A stretch of 64,000 nucleotides of DNA. Origin: Pseudarthrobacter oxydans. Lineage in GTDB: Bacteria; Actinomycetota; Actinomycetes; Actinomycetales; Micrococcaceae. The stretch spans positions 930,001 to 994,000 of the forward strand of contig NZ_CP139438.1 in the NCBI RefSeq assembly GCF_034258515.1, given 5' to 3'. The notes under the pieces are model-generated. The model was not told the origin of the DNA. It saw only the letters and a program-made list of their open reading frames with translations, and searched no databases. Below are positions 8,454 through 17,121 of the stretch, in pieces; positions within the stretch are counted from its first letter, which is position 1, and each line of letters begins with the position of its first letter. Both the position numbers and the translations under genes were made by a program.

Positions 8454-9398
8454 TCAGAGGTCCTTGCGGCACTGGGCCTTGCCCAGCTCAAAGAGCCCGT
8501 TGAGGTCTCCGGCGGACAACCCCTCGGGTGTGCCGATTTCCGGGTACATCAGTTGCGTGGGGTCCTCCACATGGTCAAGTCCCATGACATGGCTGAGCTC
8601 GTGGAGGATCACGGCCCTGGCATAGAGGTGGCCGTCCGGGTTAAGGAGCTCATTGGCGATCTGCGGTGAGTCCAGGTCCAGGCCGCCGGTCACAAAGGCC
8701 TTGGGGCCGTCGTCGTAACTGAAGTGGGTGCTGCCTCCGGTGCCGATTACCTTGCCCTTCAGCTGCGGGGCCGAGTCCGGGGTTGTCCAGGCGATGAGCA
8801 GCGGTGCCCAGCGCTCGCCGTAGGCCTCCGGCTGGTAGGGCGGCCGTTGCGGGGATGGCTGTTCCCGGGTGGTTCCGTCATAGATGAACTGGATGCCCGT
8901 GGCGGCCGAGATGGTGGTGATGGCCTCCATGATGAGCTGCTGGGCGCCGGCCGGTGCCAGCTCGTCATTGACCACATAGTGCAGCGGCCTGCAGGGGGAA
9001 TACCCCACGGGGCTGCCGTCCCCGTTGACTGCGAGGAAGCGGTAGGAATCGCCGCCCGGCGGGGGCGGGCTGGCGGCGGCCAGCGGGGCGTCCGACTCCT
9101 CGAATCCCGGAGGCGGCGTCTTCGTCCGGCCCTCAGCCGGGGGTGCCTGGCCGGCATGTCCCGTGGGGTGGGTGTCCTGCTGGCCGCTGGACTCCCCGGA
9201 CTGTCCGCTTGGTTGGCCGGTTCCCGGGCCGATGCGGACATCCAGCAGTTCCTTGAAGCGCGGATCGCTGACTGCCAGGGCCGCACCAAAAACTGCCACT
9301 GCGGACAGTGCGGCGATGACCAGGAGCCTGGCTATCCCGCGTGCGCCTCGGCGGACCCTGGCCCGCGCATGGCGGGACCCCTCGCGGCGGTCCTCCAC
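8454..9398 (-). CDS. Membrane-anchored matrixin-like zinc metalloprotease
   Basis: 314-aa protein with a single N-terminal membrane segment (ARLLVIAALSAVAVFGAALAV, about residues 23-43) after a basic start, then a Pro/Gly/Ser-rich linker, then an extracytoplasmic catalytic domain. The metzincin zinc motif is exact: HELSHVMGLDH (about residue 266), followed by the Met-turn candidate QLMYP. These are the features of M10/matrixin-like proteases. The substrate is unknown. It converges with the LOG-family gene. Confidence 0.8.
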   Translation of the reverse strand: MEDRREGSRHARARVRRGARGIARLLVIAALSAVAVFGAALAVSDPRFKELLDVRIGPGTGQPSGQSGESSGQQDTHPTGHAGQAPPAEGRTKTPPPGFEESDAPLAAASPPPPGGDSYRFLAVNGDGSPVGYSPCRPLHYVVNDELAPAGAQQLIMEAITTISAATGIQFIYDGTTREQPSPQRPPYQPEAYGERWAPLLIAWTTPDSAPQLKGKVIGTGGSTHFSYDDGPKAFVTGGLDLDSPQIANELLNPDGHLYARAVILHELSHVMGLDHVEDPTQLMYPEIGTPEGLSAGDLNGLFELGKAQCRKDL

Positions 9399-9425
9399 TA
9401 GGCTGCGCCCATTAGCATGCCACCG

Positions 9426-10598
9426 CTAACCCACCACGGTGCCGAAGACCAGCCCCAACAGGTAGGTGACTGCCGCGGCGCCCAGCCCAATGGCAAGCTG
9501 GCGCAGCCCGCGCGTCAGGGGTGACGTGCCGGACAGCAGCCCAACGGTGGCGCCGGTGACCAGCAGGGCCAGGCCCACCAGGGCGCCCGCAACCACCAGC
9601 GCCGGCACACCTGTCAGGCCGACCACAAACGGCAGGATGGGTACGATGGCGCCGGACGCGAAGAAGCAGAAGCTGGACAGGGCCGCGCCCCACGCGGTGC
9701 CCACCGCCTCATGCTGGTCATCGACGTCGGGCAGTTCCGGCTGCAGCGACAAGCTGGGATCGCAGTCACAGGGCAGCAGGCCGGTGCGCTCGGCCACCCG
9801 GTGTTCCGCGGCTTCCTGGGTCATGCCCCTGGCCAGGTACACCAGGAGCAGTTCGTTGTGCTCAAGGTCCAGTTTGGGAGCGGCTACCAGCGTGACCTGC
9901 GTGGGCCGGGTTGCCGCCAGCAGTTCACGCTGGGAACGGACGGAAATGAACTCACCGGCGCCCATGGACATGGCGCCGGCCAGGAGGCCGGCAATGCCGC
10001 TCAGCAGCACCACGCTGCTGGCCACGCCGGAAGCGGCCATGCCCATCACCAGGGACAGGTTGCTGACCAGGCCGTCATTGGCGCCGAACACCGCTGCCCG
10101 GAAAGTTCCGGCCAGGCGGTTGCGCCCCCGTGTGGCCAGTCCGCGGACCACTTCCTCGTGGATCTGCTCATCGGCCGCCATGGCATCCGTGGCGTTGGGG
10201 TCCTTGGCGTACGGGGAGCGGCCTTCGGCCCGCTGGGCCAGCGCCAGCACGAACACAGAGCCGAAGTGCCGGGCCAGGAAACCCAGCAGCCGGCTGCGGA
10301 GGGATGCGCGCCGGGGCTTGCCCGCGCGGTCCCCGAGCAGGCCCAGCCAGTGTGCTTCATGGCGGCCTTCGGCCTCGGCCAGGGCCAGGAGGATTTCACG
10401 TTCCTCACCCTGGCGGCTCTGCGCCAGGTCCCGGTAAACAGCGGCCTCGGCGCGCTCGTCCGCGAGGTATTGCCGCCAGCGTTTAATGTCCGACGGCGAC
10501 GGCCCGGACTGCCGGTTCGGCCCGGATCCTTCCGGTGCGGCCGGGAGGGACGACGGCCGGGGCGCGGCGTTTCGGTTGTTCTGGGCGTGCGGAGACAC
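9426..10598 (-). CDS. Rubrerythrin-like/VIT1 (CCC1) fusion transporter
   Basis: 390-aa membrane protein. After a Pro-rich N-terminus comes a ferritin-like/rubrerythrin-type helical domain (ADERAEAAVYRDLAQ; LALAEAEGRHEAHW; ADEQIHEEVVRGL) with the spaced Glu and His residues of a di-metal site, then a VIT1/CCC1 domain (FGANDGLVSNLSLVMGMAASG; GAMSMGAGEFISVRSQRE) of about five TM helices. VIT1-family proteins move Fe2+/Mn2+ out of the cytosol, so this probably exports or sequesters iron or manganese. Start chosen at GTG 10598, with AGGAG 5 nt upstream; an ATG at 10637 is in frame. Confidence 0.85.
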   Translation of the reverse strand: MSPHAQNNRNAAPRPSSLPAAPEGSGPNRQSGPSPSDIKRWRQYLADERAEAAVYRDLAQSRQGEEREILLALAEAEGRHEAHWLGLLGDRAGKPRRASLRSRLLGFLARHFGSVFVLALAQRAEGRSPYAKDPNATDAMAADEQIHEEVVRGLATRGRNRLAGTFRAAVFGANDGLVSNLSLVMGMAASGVASSVVLLSGIAGLLAGAMSMGAGEFISVRSQRELLAATRPTQVTLVAAPKLDLEHNELLLVYLARGMTQEAAEHRVAERTGLLPCDCDPSLSLQPELPDVDDQHEAVGTAWGAALSSFCFFASGAIVPILPFVVGLTGVPALVVAGALVGLALLVTGATVGLLSGTSPLTRGLRQLAIGLGAAAVTYLLGLVFGTVVG

Positions 10599-10854
10599 GG
10601 ACACTCCTGGGCTGGATGGGGCATGGTTCGGCCCCATTGCAGTGCCAGCTTACTGCGAAAATCCGCGGATTTTTGGCAGGTAATCCTCCCTCGGACATTT
10701 CGGTCCGCCTTAAATTCGGTGCCGCTTCCGCGGGTCCCGCCAGCCGGTTTCATGCGCTATTGACCCGTATGCCGGGCGGTGCTGTGATGAAAGTGTGGCG
10801 CGGCCCGCGCCCTCACTGAAAGAGCACGTCAGGCGAACAAACGGAGGTTCAATC

Positions 10855-11082
10855 ATGGGTACCACCGGACAGCACCCGGACATGCCGCACCTTGATGCCG
10901 TGGAGGCGGATCCTGCCTACGACTACGCCGAGGATGCACCGGTAGATGAGGACGACTGGGACACCGAGGACGATCTCCTGGACGAGGAGGAACCTGTGGT
11001 CCAGGTGCCTCCTGTCGTGATCGACGCAGAGGACCGAGTGGTCCCCCTGGAGGACCCCGACGAGGTCCGCGAAGCCGAGTAG
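10855..11082 (+). CDS. Small highly acidic protein, unknown
   Basis: 75-aa protein with no recognised domain. The middle is very acidic (DEDDWDTEDDLLDEEEP) and it contains almost no basic residues; there is no signal peptide or membrane segment. A strong GGAGG (10843-10847) precedes the ATG at 10855, and a strong hairpin follows the stop, so it looks like a real single-gene transcript. An upstream in-frame ATG at 10795 lacks an RBS. Function unknown. Confidence 0.7.
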   Translation: MGTTGQHPDMPHLDAVEADPAYDYAEDAPVDEDDWDTEDDLLDEEEPVVQVPPVVIDAEDRVVPLEDPDEVREAE

Positions 11083-11086
11083 GACT

Positions 11087-11143
11087 GACGACGGCGGCAC
11101 CTCCTTCGCTGGAACGCGACAGGAGGTGCCGCCGTCGTCGTTT
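11087..11143. terminator. Bidirectional terminator hairpin
   Basis: Perfect 18-bp stem (11087-11104 with 11122-11139) and 17-nt loop, followed by GTTT. It lies 5 nt after the acidic-protein stop and about 50 nt from the convergent SSS symporter stop, so it can serve both. Confidence 0.8.
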
Positions 11144-11191
11144 GCCTGGTGCCGGCGCCCCGGAGCGGGCCTGGCAGCCGGCCCGCCGGAC

Positions 11192-12709
11192 CTAGCGGAC
11201 GGCGGTGGGAACCGGCGCCTCTTCGCTGTCCTGCCCGGCCACCCGGCGCTGCCAGTTGCGCATGACCTGGGGGTCGGTGGGCCTGGTCAGCAGGGACACC
11301 GCAATGTAGACCACCGCTGAGGCCAGGAGGCCGTAGTAGATGGGCTCGTTGGCGTAGATGCCGTCAAGCGGCGCCTTGGCGTTGACTTCAAGGATGATCA
11401 TGGTGCCCAGGGTCACCACGGACCCTACTGCCATGGAGGCCGCGGCGGCCAGGCCAGTGCCGCGCTTCCAGACCAGGCCGCCCAGGATTGCCACGAGGAG
11501 GCCGCCCACCAGGATGTCGTAGGCGATGGTCAGGGCTGCCACCACGTCCTTGGTGATGATGGCGATGACGATGGCCACGATGCCAAGGGCGAGGACCCAC
11601 GTGCGGTTCGCTTTGACGTCGTGCTCCGGGTTGTCCGTGTCTTCGGTGTTGATGGTCTTGCCGAACCAGCTGGCGACGAAAGGCAGGACATCTGCGCGGG
11701 CCACGGTTGCAGCGGCAATGAGGGCGCCGGAAGCCGTTGACATCATTGCGGCCACGGCTGCCGCCAGGACAAGTCCGCCGATGCCTACCGGCAGCAGGGT
11801 CTGTGCCACCTCGGCATAGACATCGTCCTTCGCGGCGATCTCAATGTCGGAGAGGGCCACGCTTGCGGCCATGCCGATCAACGCGCCGGCAACACCATAG
11901 AGGATGCAGTAGATGCCTGCAGTGGCGCCGCCCCACCGGGCCACAGTGGGGGTCTTCGCCGTGAAGACCCGCTGCCAGATGTCCTGGCCGATCAGCAGGC
12001 CCAGAGTGTAGACGACGAAGTAAGTGATGATGGTCTGGACGCCGATGCCGTCAATCTGGAAGAAGCTTTCATCCACGCGGCTGCGGATGCCTTCAAAGCC
12101 GCCCGCAGCATTCAGGGTGAACGGCAACATCAGGAAGAAGATGCCTACGGTCTTGATGATGAACTGCACCTGGTCCGCCAGGGTGATGGACCACATGCCG
12201 CCGATTGTGGAATAGACCAGCACGATGGCGCCGCCGACGGCGATGGCCATAGCCCGGTCCCAGTCGAAGAGCACCACGAAAATGGTGGCATAGGCGCCGG
12301 TGGATGTGGCGCACAGCATCAGCGTGTAAGCGAGCATCACGATGCCCGAGGCTTCGGTGGCCCTGCTGCCGTAGCGCAGGGTGAGCATCTGGGAGACCGT
12401 GTAGATCTTCAGCTTCTGGATGGTCCCGGCGAAGAGCAGGCTCAGCAGCAGGACGCCGGCGCCGATAGCCACTACCAGCCACATGCCGGAGATGCCGAAC
12501 TTGTAGCCGAGGCCTACACCGCCGACCGTTGAGGCCCCGCCCAGGACGACGGCGGCCATGGTGCCTGTATAGAGGAAGGGGCCGAGGCGGCGGCCGGCAA
12601 CCAGGAAGTCGCTGTTGTTCCTGGTGCGGGACTTGCCCCACCAGCCGAAGGCCAGCATCGCGAGCAGGTACACCACCACGATGGCGATGTTGATGACACT
12701 TAGGTCCAT
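11192..12709 (-). CDS. Sodium:solute symporter (SSS family)
   Basis: 505-aa Na+-coupled permease with about 13 TM helices. Family features: N-terminal DLSVINIAIVVVYLLAMLAFGWWG, YKFGISGMWLVVAIGAG, and the conserved sodium-site region AAAVAAMMSTASGALIAAATVARADVL (near residue 330). AAGGAGCC lies 3 nt before the ATG. It is divergent from the XRE-cupin regulator, with the candidate operator at 12802-12816 between them, so it probably imports the substrate of the ureohydrolase/TPP-enzyme module (a guanidino compound, polyamine or amino acid). Substrate is inferred. Confidence 0.9.
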   Translation of the reverse strand: MDLSVINIAIVVVYLLAMLAFGWWGKSRTRNNSDFLVAGRRLGPFLYTGTMAAVVLGGASTVGGVGLGYKFGISGMWLVVAIGAGVLLLSLLFAGTIQKLKIYTVSQMLTLRYGSRATEASGIVMLAYTLMLCATSTGAYATIFVVLFDWDRAMAIAVGGAIVLVYSTIGGMWSITLADQVQFIIKTVGIFFLMLPFTLNAAGGFEGIRSRVDESFFQIDGIGVQTIITYFVVYTLGLLIGQDIWQRVFTAKTPTVARWGGATAGIYCILYGVAGALIGMAASVALSDIEIAAKDDVYAEVAQTLLPVGIGGLVLAAAVAAMMSTASGALIAAATVARADVLPFVASWFGKTINTEDTDNPEHDVKANRTWVLALGIVAIVIAIITKDVVAALTIAYDILVGGLLVAILGGLVWKRGTGLAAAASMAVGSVVTLGTMIILEVNAKAPLDGIYANEPIYYGLLASAVVYIAVSLLTRPTDPQVMRNWQRRVAGQDSEEAPVPTAVR

Positions 12710-12801
12710 GTTGGCTCCTTGGAGCGTGTTGGCAGCGGGGCTGCAGTCCGGGCACCGGGGAGCCGGGCAGCTGCTGCGGAGATGGGGGAGGTTCCGGGCT
12801 A

Positions 12802-12816
12802 TTGCCCTATAGGCAA
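12802..12816. promoter_or_regulatory. Candidate XRE-cupin operator
   Basis: TTGCC-N5-GGCAA dyad (TTGCCCTATAGGCAA) in the divergent region between the symporter and the XRE regulator. It is the only clear short dyad in the 261-nt gap. Assignment to the neighbouring regulator rests on position. Confidence 0.4.
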
Positions 12817-12970
12817 CAATGGTTGTCTCAAGTTAGGCTGTGATGGTGGTAACAGTCAAGGGAGGTTTGGCGTCGCCGCGGCGCGCACGCAAGGGGCGCG
12901 TCACAGGCAGGGCTGGCCATTAGGATTGCTCCAGAGCGGAGCCGGACGGCCGGCCATGAAAGGTTCGTAG

Positions 12971-13546
12971 ATGAAGGCACTGCCAGTTGAGCCGAGCAAC
13001 GTTCCGGTAGCCATCGGTTCCAGGATCCGTGCGGCCCGGCAGTCCCAGCGGCTCACCATACAGCAGGTGGCCGACGCTACGGGCCTGACCAAGGGATTCC
13101 TCAGCCGGGTTGAGCGGGACCTGACGTCGCCGTCCGTCGCCTCGCTCGTGACACTTTGCCAGGTGCTGTCGATTTCGATCGGCGACCTGTTCGCGGCCCC
13201 GGAAACACACCTGACCAAACGCAACGAAGGGCCAAGGATTTCCCTCGGCGGCGAAGGCATCGTGGAGCGGCTCCTCACCGCCCGCTCGGAGCGGCGCATC
13301 CAGATCATCCAGGCCTGCATTGAACCGCACGGGCGCGGTGAGTCCGAGCTCTATGCCGTGGACTGCGACGTTGACGTTCTCCATGTGATCAAGGGGAGGA
13401 TCCGCCTGATCCTCACCAACGAGGAATACGACCTCGGCCCCGGAGACACGGTCACCTTCCCGGGCCGTGAGCCGCACACCTGGATCAACCCCACGGACAA
13501 GCAGGTTGAGGTGCTCTGGGTCCTGGTTCCCGCCGCCAGCCGTTAA
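12971..13546 (+). CDS. XRE-family regulator with C-terminal cupin domain
   Basis: 191-aa transcription factor. HTH_3 domain at about residues 15-70 (IRAARQSQRLTIQQVADATG; LTKGFLSRVERDLTSPSVASL) and a cupin sensor at about 105-185 (GPGDTVTFPGREPHTWINP). This architecture is shared with PuuR-type regulators of polyamine use and other amino-acid/amine regulators. It is divergent from the SSS symporter and 162 nt upstream of the agmatinase-family gene, so it probably controls both. A palindromic repeat follows its stop. Confidence 0.9.
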   Translation: MKALPVEPSNVPVAIGSRIRAARQSQRLTIQQVADATGLTKGFLSRVERDLTSPSVASLVTLCQVLSISIGDLFAAPETHLTKRNEGPRISLGGEGIVERLLTARSERRIQIIQACIEPHGRGESELYAVDCDVDVLHVIKGRIRLILTNEEYDLGPGDTVTFPGREPHTWINPTDKQVEVLWVLVPAASR

Positions 13547-13554
13547 CCCCACAA

Positions 13555-13606
13555 CTAGGTAGCGCTAAGTGTCGTTTTGAGCGTTCAAAACGACACTTAG
13601 CGCTAC
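13555..13606. repeat. Dispersed palindrome, copy 1
   Basis: Perfect 22-bp stem (13559-13580 with 13585-13606) and 4-nt loop, starting 9 nt after the XRE-cupin stop. It shares the core CTAGGTAGCGC...GTGTCGTTTTG with copies at 52026-52100 and 56282-56341. This copy has lost the outer right arm (CTAC is followed by TCAG rather than CTAGTT). It could act as a terminator. Confidence 0.85.
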
Positions 13607-13708
13607 TCAGACGGGTGAGGCTCTGTAAACATGCGGTGCACATAGGAAAACCCGGGTGTATGATGGCAGTCACAACAGTCCCTCAACTCCTCGAAGGAGA
13701 GGCCTCCA

Positions 13709-14773
13709 GTGGAAGAGCTGCGCATCGAAGCCAACGGCAACCTAGGCCCCATTGATTCATCCCGCATCCCTCGCTACGCGGGTGCTGCCACCTATGCGCG
13801 GCTGCCGCGGCTGGACCAGGTGGCCAAGGCCGACGTCACCGTGGTGGGCGTGCCGTTCGATTCGGGCGTGTCCTACCGTCCGGGAGCCCGCTTCGGCGCC
13901 AATCACGTCCGGGAAGCCAGCCGCCTGCTCCGCCCGTACAACCCGGCGTGGGACGTGAGCCCCTTCGAGAACATCCAGGTTGCCGACGCCGGGGACATGG
14001 CGGTCAACCCGTTCAACATCAACGAAGCCATCGAGACCATCCAGCAGAACGCTTTGGACCTCACGGCCGGAGGCAGCAGGCTGGTGACCCTCGGCGGTGA
14101 CCATACGATTGCCCTGCCGCTCCTCCGCGCGGCGGCTGAGCGGGCCGGGGGACCGGTGGCGATGCTGCACTTCGACGCGCACCTGGACACCTGGGACACC
14201 TACTTCGGCGCCGAATACACCCACGGCACCCCGTTCCGCCGGGCCGTCGAGGAGGGCATCCTGGACACGGAAGCCATCAGCCACATCGGCACCCGCGGCC
14301 CGCTGTACGGCAAGAAGGATCTCGACGACGACCACCGGTTCGGGTTCGGCATCGTCACCTCCGCCGACGTCTACTACCAGGGCGTCCTGGAAACCGTGGC
14401 CAAGGTCCGGGACCGGATCGGCAACCGCCCGTTGTACATCTCGGTGGACATCGACGTCCTGGACCCTGCCCATGCTCCCGGCACCGGCACGCCCGAAGCC
14501 GGCGGCATCACCAGCAGGGAGCTGCTGGAAATCATCCGCGGCTTCCGCGGAATGAACCTGGTGGGCGCCGACGTCGTGGAGGTGGCCCCGGCCTACGACC
14601 ACGCCGAGATCACCGGCGTCGCCGCCAGCCACGTTGCCTACGAGCTTGTCACGCTGATGGCAGACAACGCCGTGGAAGGCGACCGTTTCGGCTCAGCGAC
14701 GGGCTACGCCGCCCAGGCGCTCGGCCAGGAGGTCCGCCGGCCGGCAGGCTTCGCACCGGCGGGCAAGGAGTAG
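13709..14773 (+). CDS. speB: Agmatinase-family ureohydrolase (agmatinase or guanidinobutyrase)
   Basis: 354-aa Mn2+-dependent ureohydrolase that removes urea from a guanidino compound. Metal ligands are intact: GGDHT (about residue 128), HFDAHLDTW (about 153) and [16 protein letters not shown] (about 244). The family includes agmatinase, guanidinobutyrase and guanidinopropionase, which cannot be separated reliably by motif. The partner TPP enzyme 5 nt downstream resembles 2-ketoarginine decarboxylase in kind, which would favour 4-guanidinobutyrate as substrate; this is inference. Start GTG 13709 follows GAAGGAGAG. The symbol reflects the family only. Confidence 0.88.
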   Translation: MEELRIEANGNLGPIDSSRIPRYAGAATYARLPRLDQVAKADVTVVGVPFDSGVSYRPGARFGANHVREASRLLRPYNPAWDVSPFENIQVADAGDMAVNPFNINEAIETIQQNALDLTAGGSRLVTLGGDHTIALPLLRAAAERAGGPVAMLHFDAHLDTWDTYFGAEYTHGTPFRRAVEEGILDTEAISHIGTRGPLYGKKDLDDDHRFGFGIVTSADVYYQGVLETVAKVRDRIGNRPLYISVDIDVLDPAHAPGTGTPEAGGITSRELLEIIRGFRGMNLVGADVVEVAPAYDHAEITGVAASHVAYELVTLMADNAVEGDRFGSATGYAAQALGQEVRRPAGFAPAGKE

Positions 14774-14778
14774 CGGGG

Positions 14779-16488
14779 ATGGTCGAGCACGATCCGGGCA
14801 AGGCGGCGGTGCCGGCAGCGAAGGGTCCGGTTACGGGTGCCCGCAACGGCGGGGACCTCGTCGTCGAGACACTGGAAGCCCTGGGCGCGAAAACGGTGTT
14901 TGGCATCCCCGGGCAGCATGCGCTGGGACTGTTTGATGCGATGGGCCGGGGCAACCTGCAGTTCGTTTCCTCTCGGGTGGAGAACAACAGCGCCTTCGCT
15001 GCGGACGGGTACTCGCGGGCCACCGGTGAAGTGGGCGTCCTGTTCCTCTCCACCGGCCCGGGCGCGCTGACGTCGCTGGCCGGGCTGCAGGAGGCCTATG
15101 CCACAGGGGTGCCGATGGTGGTGGTGGCGAGCCAGATTCCGCTGGAAGGCCTGGGCGCCCGGCGCAAGGGCATGCTGCACCAGCTCGATGACCAGAAGGC
15201 GTCGGCCGCGAACGTGACGAAGAGCCAGCGGCTGATCCAGCACGCGTCCGGCATCCCGTCGGCCATCCAGGACGCCTGGACCGAGGCAATTTCCTCGCCC
15301 CAGGGGCCGGTGTGGCTCGAGATTCCGCAGAACGTCCTGCTCGATCCGATCATGGTGCCGCCGGTGGAGGACGCGCTCGCCGAAGCGGCGGACAATCCGC
15401 CGCGGGTGGAGCTGGTCCGCGAAGCGGTGAAATGGCTGCAGGCCGCCGAGCGCCCGGCCATCATTGCCGGCGGCGGTACCCGCCGGGGCCGGGCTGAGAA
15501 GTCGCTGCTCTCCATTGCGGAGAAACTGCGTGCCCCCGTGATCTGCACCCCGGGCGGCAACGGCGCATTCCCCTGGAACCACGAGCTCTCGCTGCAGTCC
15601 TGGATCGAGGACCGCTACATGACCGATCTGCTCGAGGACGCCGACGTGCTGGTGGTCATCGGCTCCTCGCTGGGCGAGGTCACGTCCAACTACTTCACTT
15701 TCGAGCCGCGCGGCAGGATCATCCAGATCGACGCCGAACCCCGGGTCCTGGAGTCCAACCGGCCCGGGCTGGGCATCCGCGCGGACGCTGGGCAGGCACT
15801 GGCTGCCCTGGACGAGGCGCTGGAGGTGGAGCCTGCGCATTCCAGGCCCAACTGGCACGGCACCTCTCCGGAGGACCTGGTCAAGGAATCCCTGGCGAAA
15901 GTCCGGGCGCGCCTGGAATCCCAGGACCTTGCCAAGGAGCTGAAGTTCATGGCCGACATCCGGGAAGCGGTCCCGGCGGACATGCAGACCTTCTGGGACA
16001 TGACCATCGCCGCCTACTGGGGCTGGAGCTGCTGGGACGCCCGGGAGGGCCAGTTCCACTCCGCCCAAGGCGCCGGCGGCCTGGGCTACGGCTTCCCGGC
16101 GGCGATCGGCGCCGCCGTGGGGCTGGAAACAGTCGGCAAGCCGGGCCGGGTGCTCGCCGTCTCCGGCGACGGCTCGTCCATGTACTCCATCGCGGAACTG
16201 GCCACGGCGAAGCAGCACAACGTGCCGGTCACCTGGCTGATCGTGGACGACGGCGGCTACGGCATCCTGCGCGAATACATGGTGGGCGCCTTCGGCAAGG
16301 CAACCGCCACCGAGCTGGCCCGCCCGGACTTCGTCAAACTCGCCGAAGCCTTCGGCGTGCCGGCCACAAAAGTGGCGCCGGAGGACGTGGGGGAGGCGCT
16401 CAAGGCGGGCTTCGCCGGTGACGGGCCCAACGTCGTCGTGGTGGAAACGCTCCTGAAGATGTTCGCCCCAACCCATCTCCCCGCATAG
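14779..16488 (+). CDS. Thiamine-pyrophosphate-dependent enzyme (acetolactate synthase/2-oxoacid decarboxylase-like)
   Basis: 569-aa TPP enzyme with the three-domain layout of the acetolactate synthase superfamily: PYR domain with catalytic Glu in SSRVENNSAFAADGYSRATG (about residue 67), central domain, and PP domain with GDGSSMYSIAEL (about 462) and DDGGYG in place of the usual NNxxYG. It follows the ureohydrolase by 5 nt, so both are one operon. Genuine acetolactate synthase is unlikely here: no ilvN neighbour and a catabolic context. A 2-oxo-5-guanidinovalerate decarboxylase (AruI-like) role would join the pair into the arginine transaminase route; unproven. Confidence 0.85.
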   Translation: MVEHDPGKAAVPAAKGPVTGARNGGDLVVETLEALGAKTVFGIPGQHALGLFDAMGRGNLQFVSSRVENNSAFAADGYSRATGEVGVLFLSTGPGALTSLAGLQEAYATGVPMVVVASQIPLEGLGARRKGMLHQLDDQKASAANVTKSQRLIQHASGIPSAIQDAWTEAISSPQGPVWLEIPQNVLLDPIMVPPVEDALAEAADNPPRVELVREAVKWLQAAERPAIIAGGGTRRGRAEKSLLSIAEKLRAPVICTPGGNGAFPWNHELSLQSWIEDRYMTDLLEDADVLVVIGSSLGEVTSNYFTFEPRGRIIQIDAEPRVLESNRPGLGIRADAGQALAALDEALEVEPAHSRPNWHGTSPEDLVKESLAKVRARLESQDLAKELKFMADIREAVPADMQTFWDMTIAAYWGWSCWDAREGQFHSAQGAGGLGYGFPAAIGAAVGLETVGKPGRVLAVSGDGSSMYSIAELATAKQHNVPVTWLIVDDGGYGILREYMVGAFGKATATELARPDFVKLAEAFGVPATKVAPEDVGEALKAGFAGDGPNVVVVETLLKMFAPTHLPA

Positions 16489-16516
16489 GGCCCACTCAAC
16501 CGAATACGCAGGAAAA

Positions 16517-16555
16517 GGGTCCCGGCCTCCGCAAGGAGCCGGGGCCCTTCGTTTT
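16517..16555 (+). terminator. Rho-independent terminator
   Basis: GGGTCCCGGC-CTCC / GGAG-CCGGGGCCC stem with GCAA tetraloop (16531-16534), followed by TTCGTTTT. It lies 28 nt after the TPP-enzyme stop. Confidence 0.85.
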
Positions 16556-16577
16556 CCCACTATCCGCCCTTTAGTTT

Positions 16578-16613
16578 CCTGAAGCAACCAAATGGGTATA
16601 TAGTTGCTTCAGG
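16578..16613. promoter_or_regulatory. MarR-type operator over the marR-MFS promoter
   Basis: Perfect 11-bp inverted repeat CCTGAAGCAAC (16578-16588) / GTTGCTTCAGG (16603-16613) with a 14-nt spacer that contains TATATAG, a plausible -10 region. The right half also reads TTGC-N5-GCAA. Position directly ahead of marR suggests autorepression. Confidence 0.65.
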
Positions 16614-16639
16614 CAAACAAGTAAGGAGTGTCTGTAGCA

Positions 16640-17110
16640 ATGGCAGTTGCACCGGATACGGCGGCCGATCTCGTCTACCAGATCTTCGATCTCCAGCGCG
16701 CGGTGCGTTGCATCGCCACTGCCGCAGTCCGCGGGCAGGAGACCGGAGTCGCACTCCAGGGCGTCCTCCGGTTCGTGGGGGAGGGGGAGTCGCGCGCCAC
16801 GAGCCTGGCCGAGCGGCTGGGAGTCAGCGCGCCGGTCCTCAGCCGCCACATCGCGGACCTGGAGGAGCACGGCCTGGTGGTCCGCAGGCAGGACCCCGAC
16901 GACGGACGGGCACAGTTGGTTGCCCTCACGCCCCTGGGAGCGGACAGGCTCCGGAGCATCGAGGAGCAGCGGACGGCAGCCCTGCAGGACTACCTGCGGG
17001 ACTGGAGCGAGGAGGACGCCGGCAACACGGCGAAAACCCTGCACAAACTCACCGAATCACTCAAGAAATCAGCCCGGGCAACGGCGGCCGGCACCATCAC
17101 CACCCCCTAG
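16640..17110 (+). CDS. MarR-family transcriptional regulator
   Basis: 156-aa winged-helix regulator. The wHTH spans about residues 48-105 (SLAERLGVSAPVLSRHIADLEEHGLVVRRQDPDDGRAQLVALTP in outline), including the D/R-rich wing DPDDGR typical of MarR. ATG 16640 is chosen with AAGGAG 11 nt upstream; a GTG at 16628 overlaps that RBS. It is followed after 11 nt by a DHA2 drug transporter, the standard arrangement in which a MarR protein represses its own efflux pump until a ligand binds. The operator is visible at 16578-16613. Confidence 0.93.
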   Translation: MAVAPDTAADLVYQIFDLQRAVRCIATAAVRGQETGVALQGVLRFVGEGESRATSLAERLGVSAPVLSRHIADLEEHGLVVRRQDPDDGRAQLVALTPLGADRLRSIEEQRTAALQDYLRDWSEEDAGNTAKTLHKLTESLKKSARATAAGTITTP

Positions 17111-17121
17111 GAGCAAAACCT

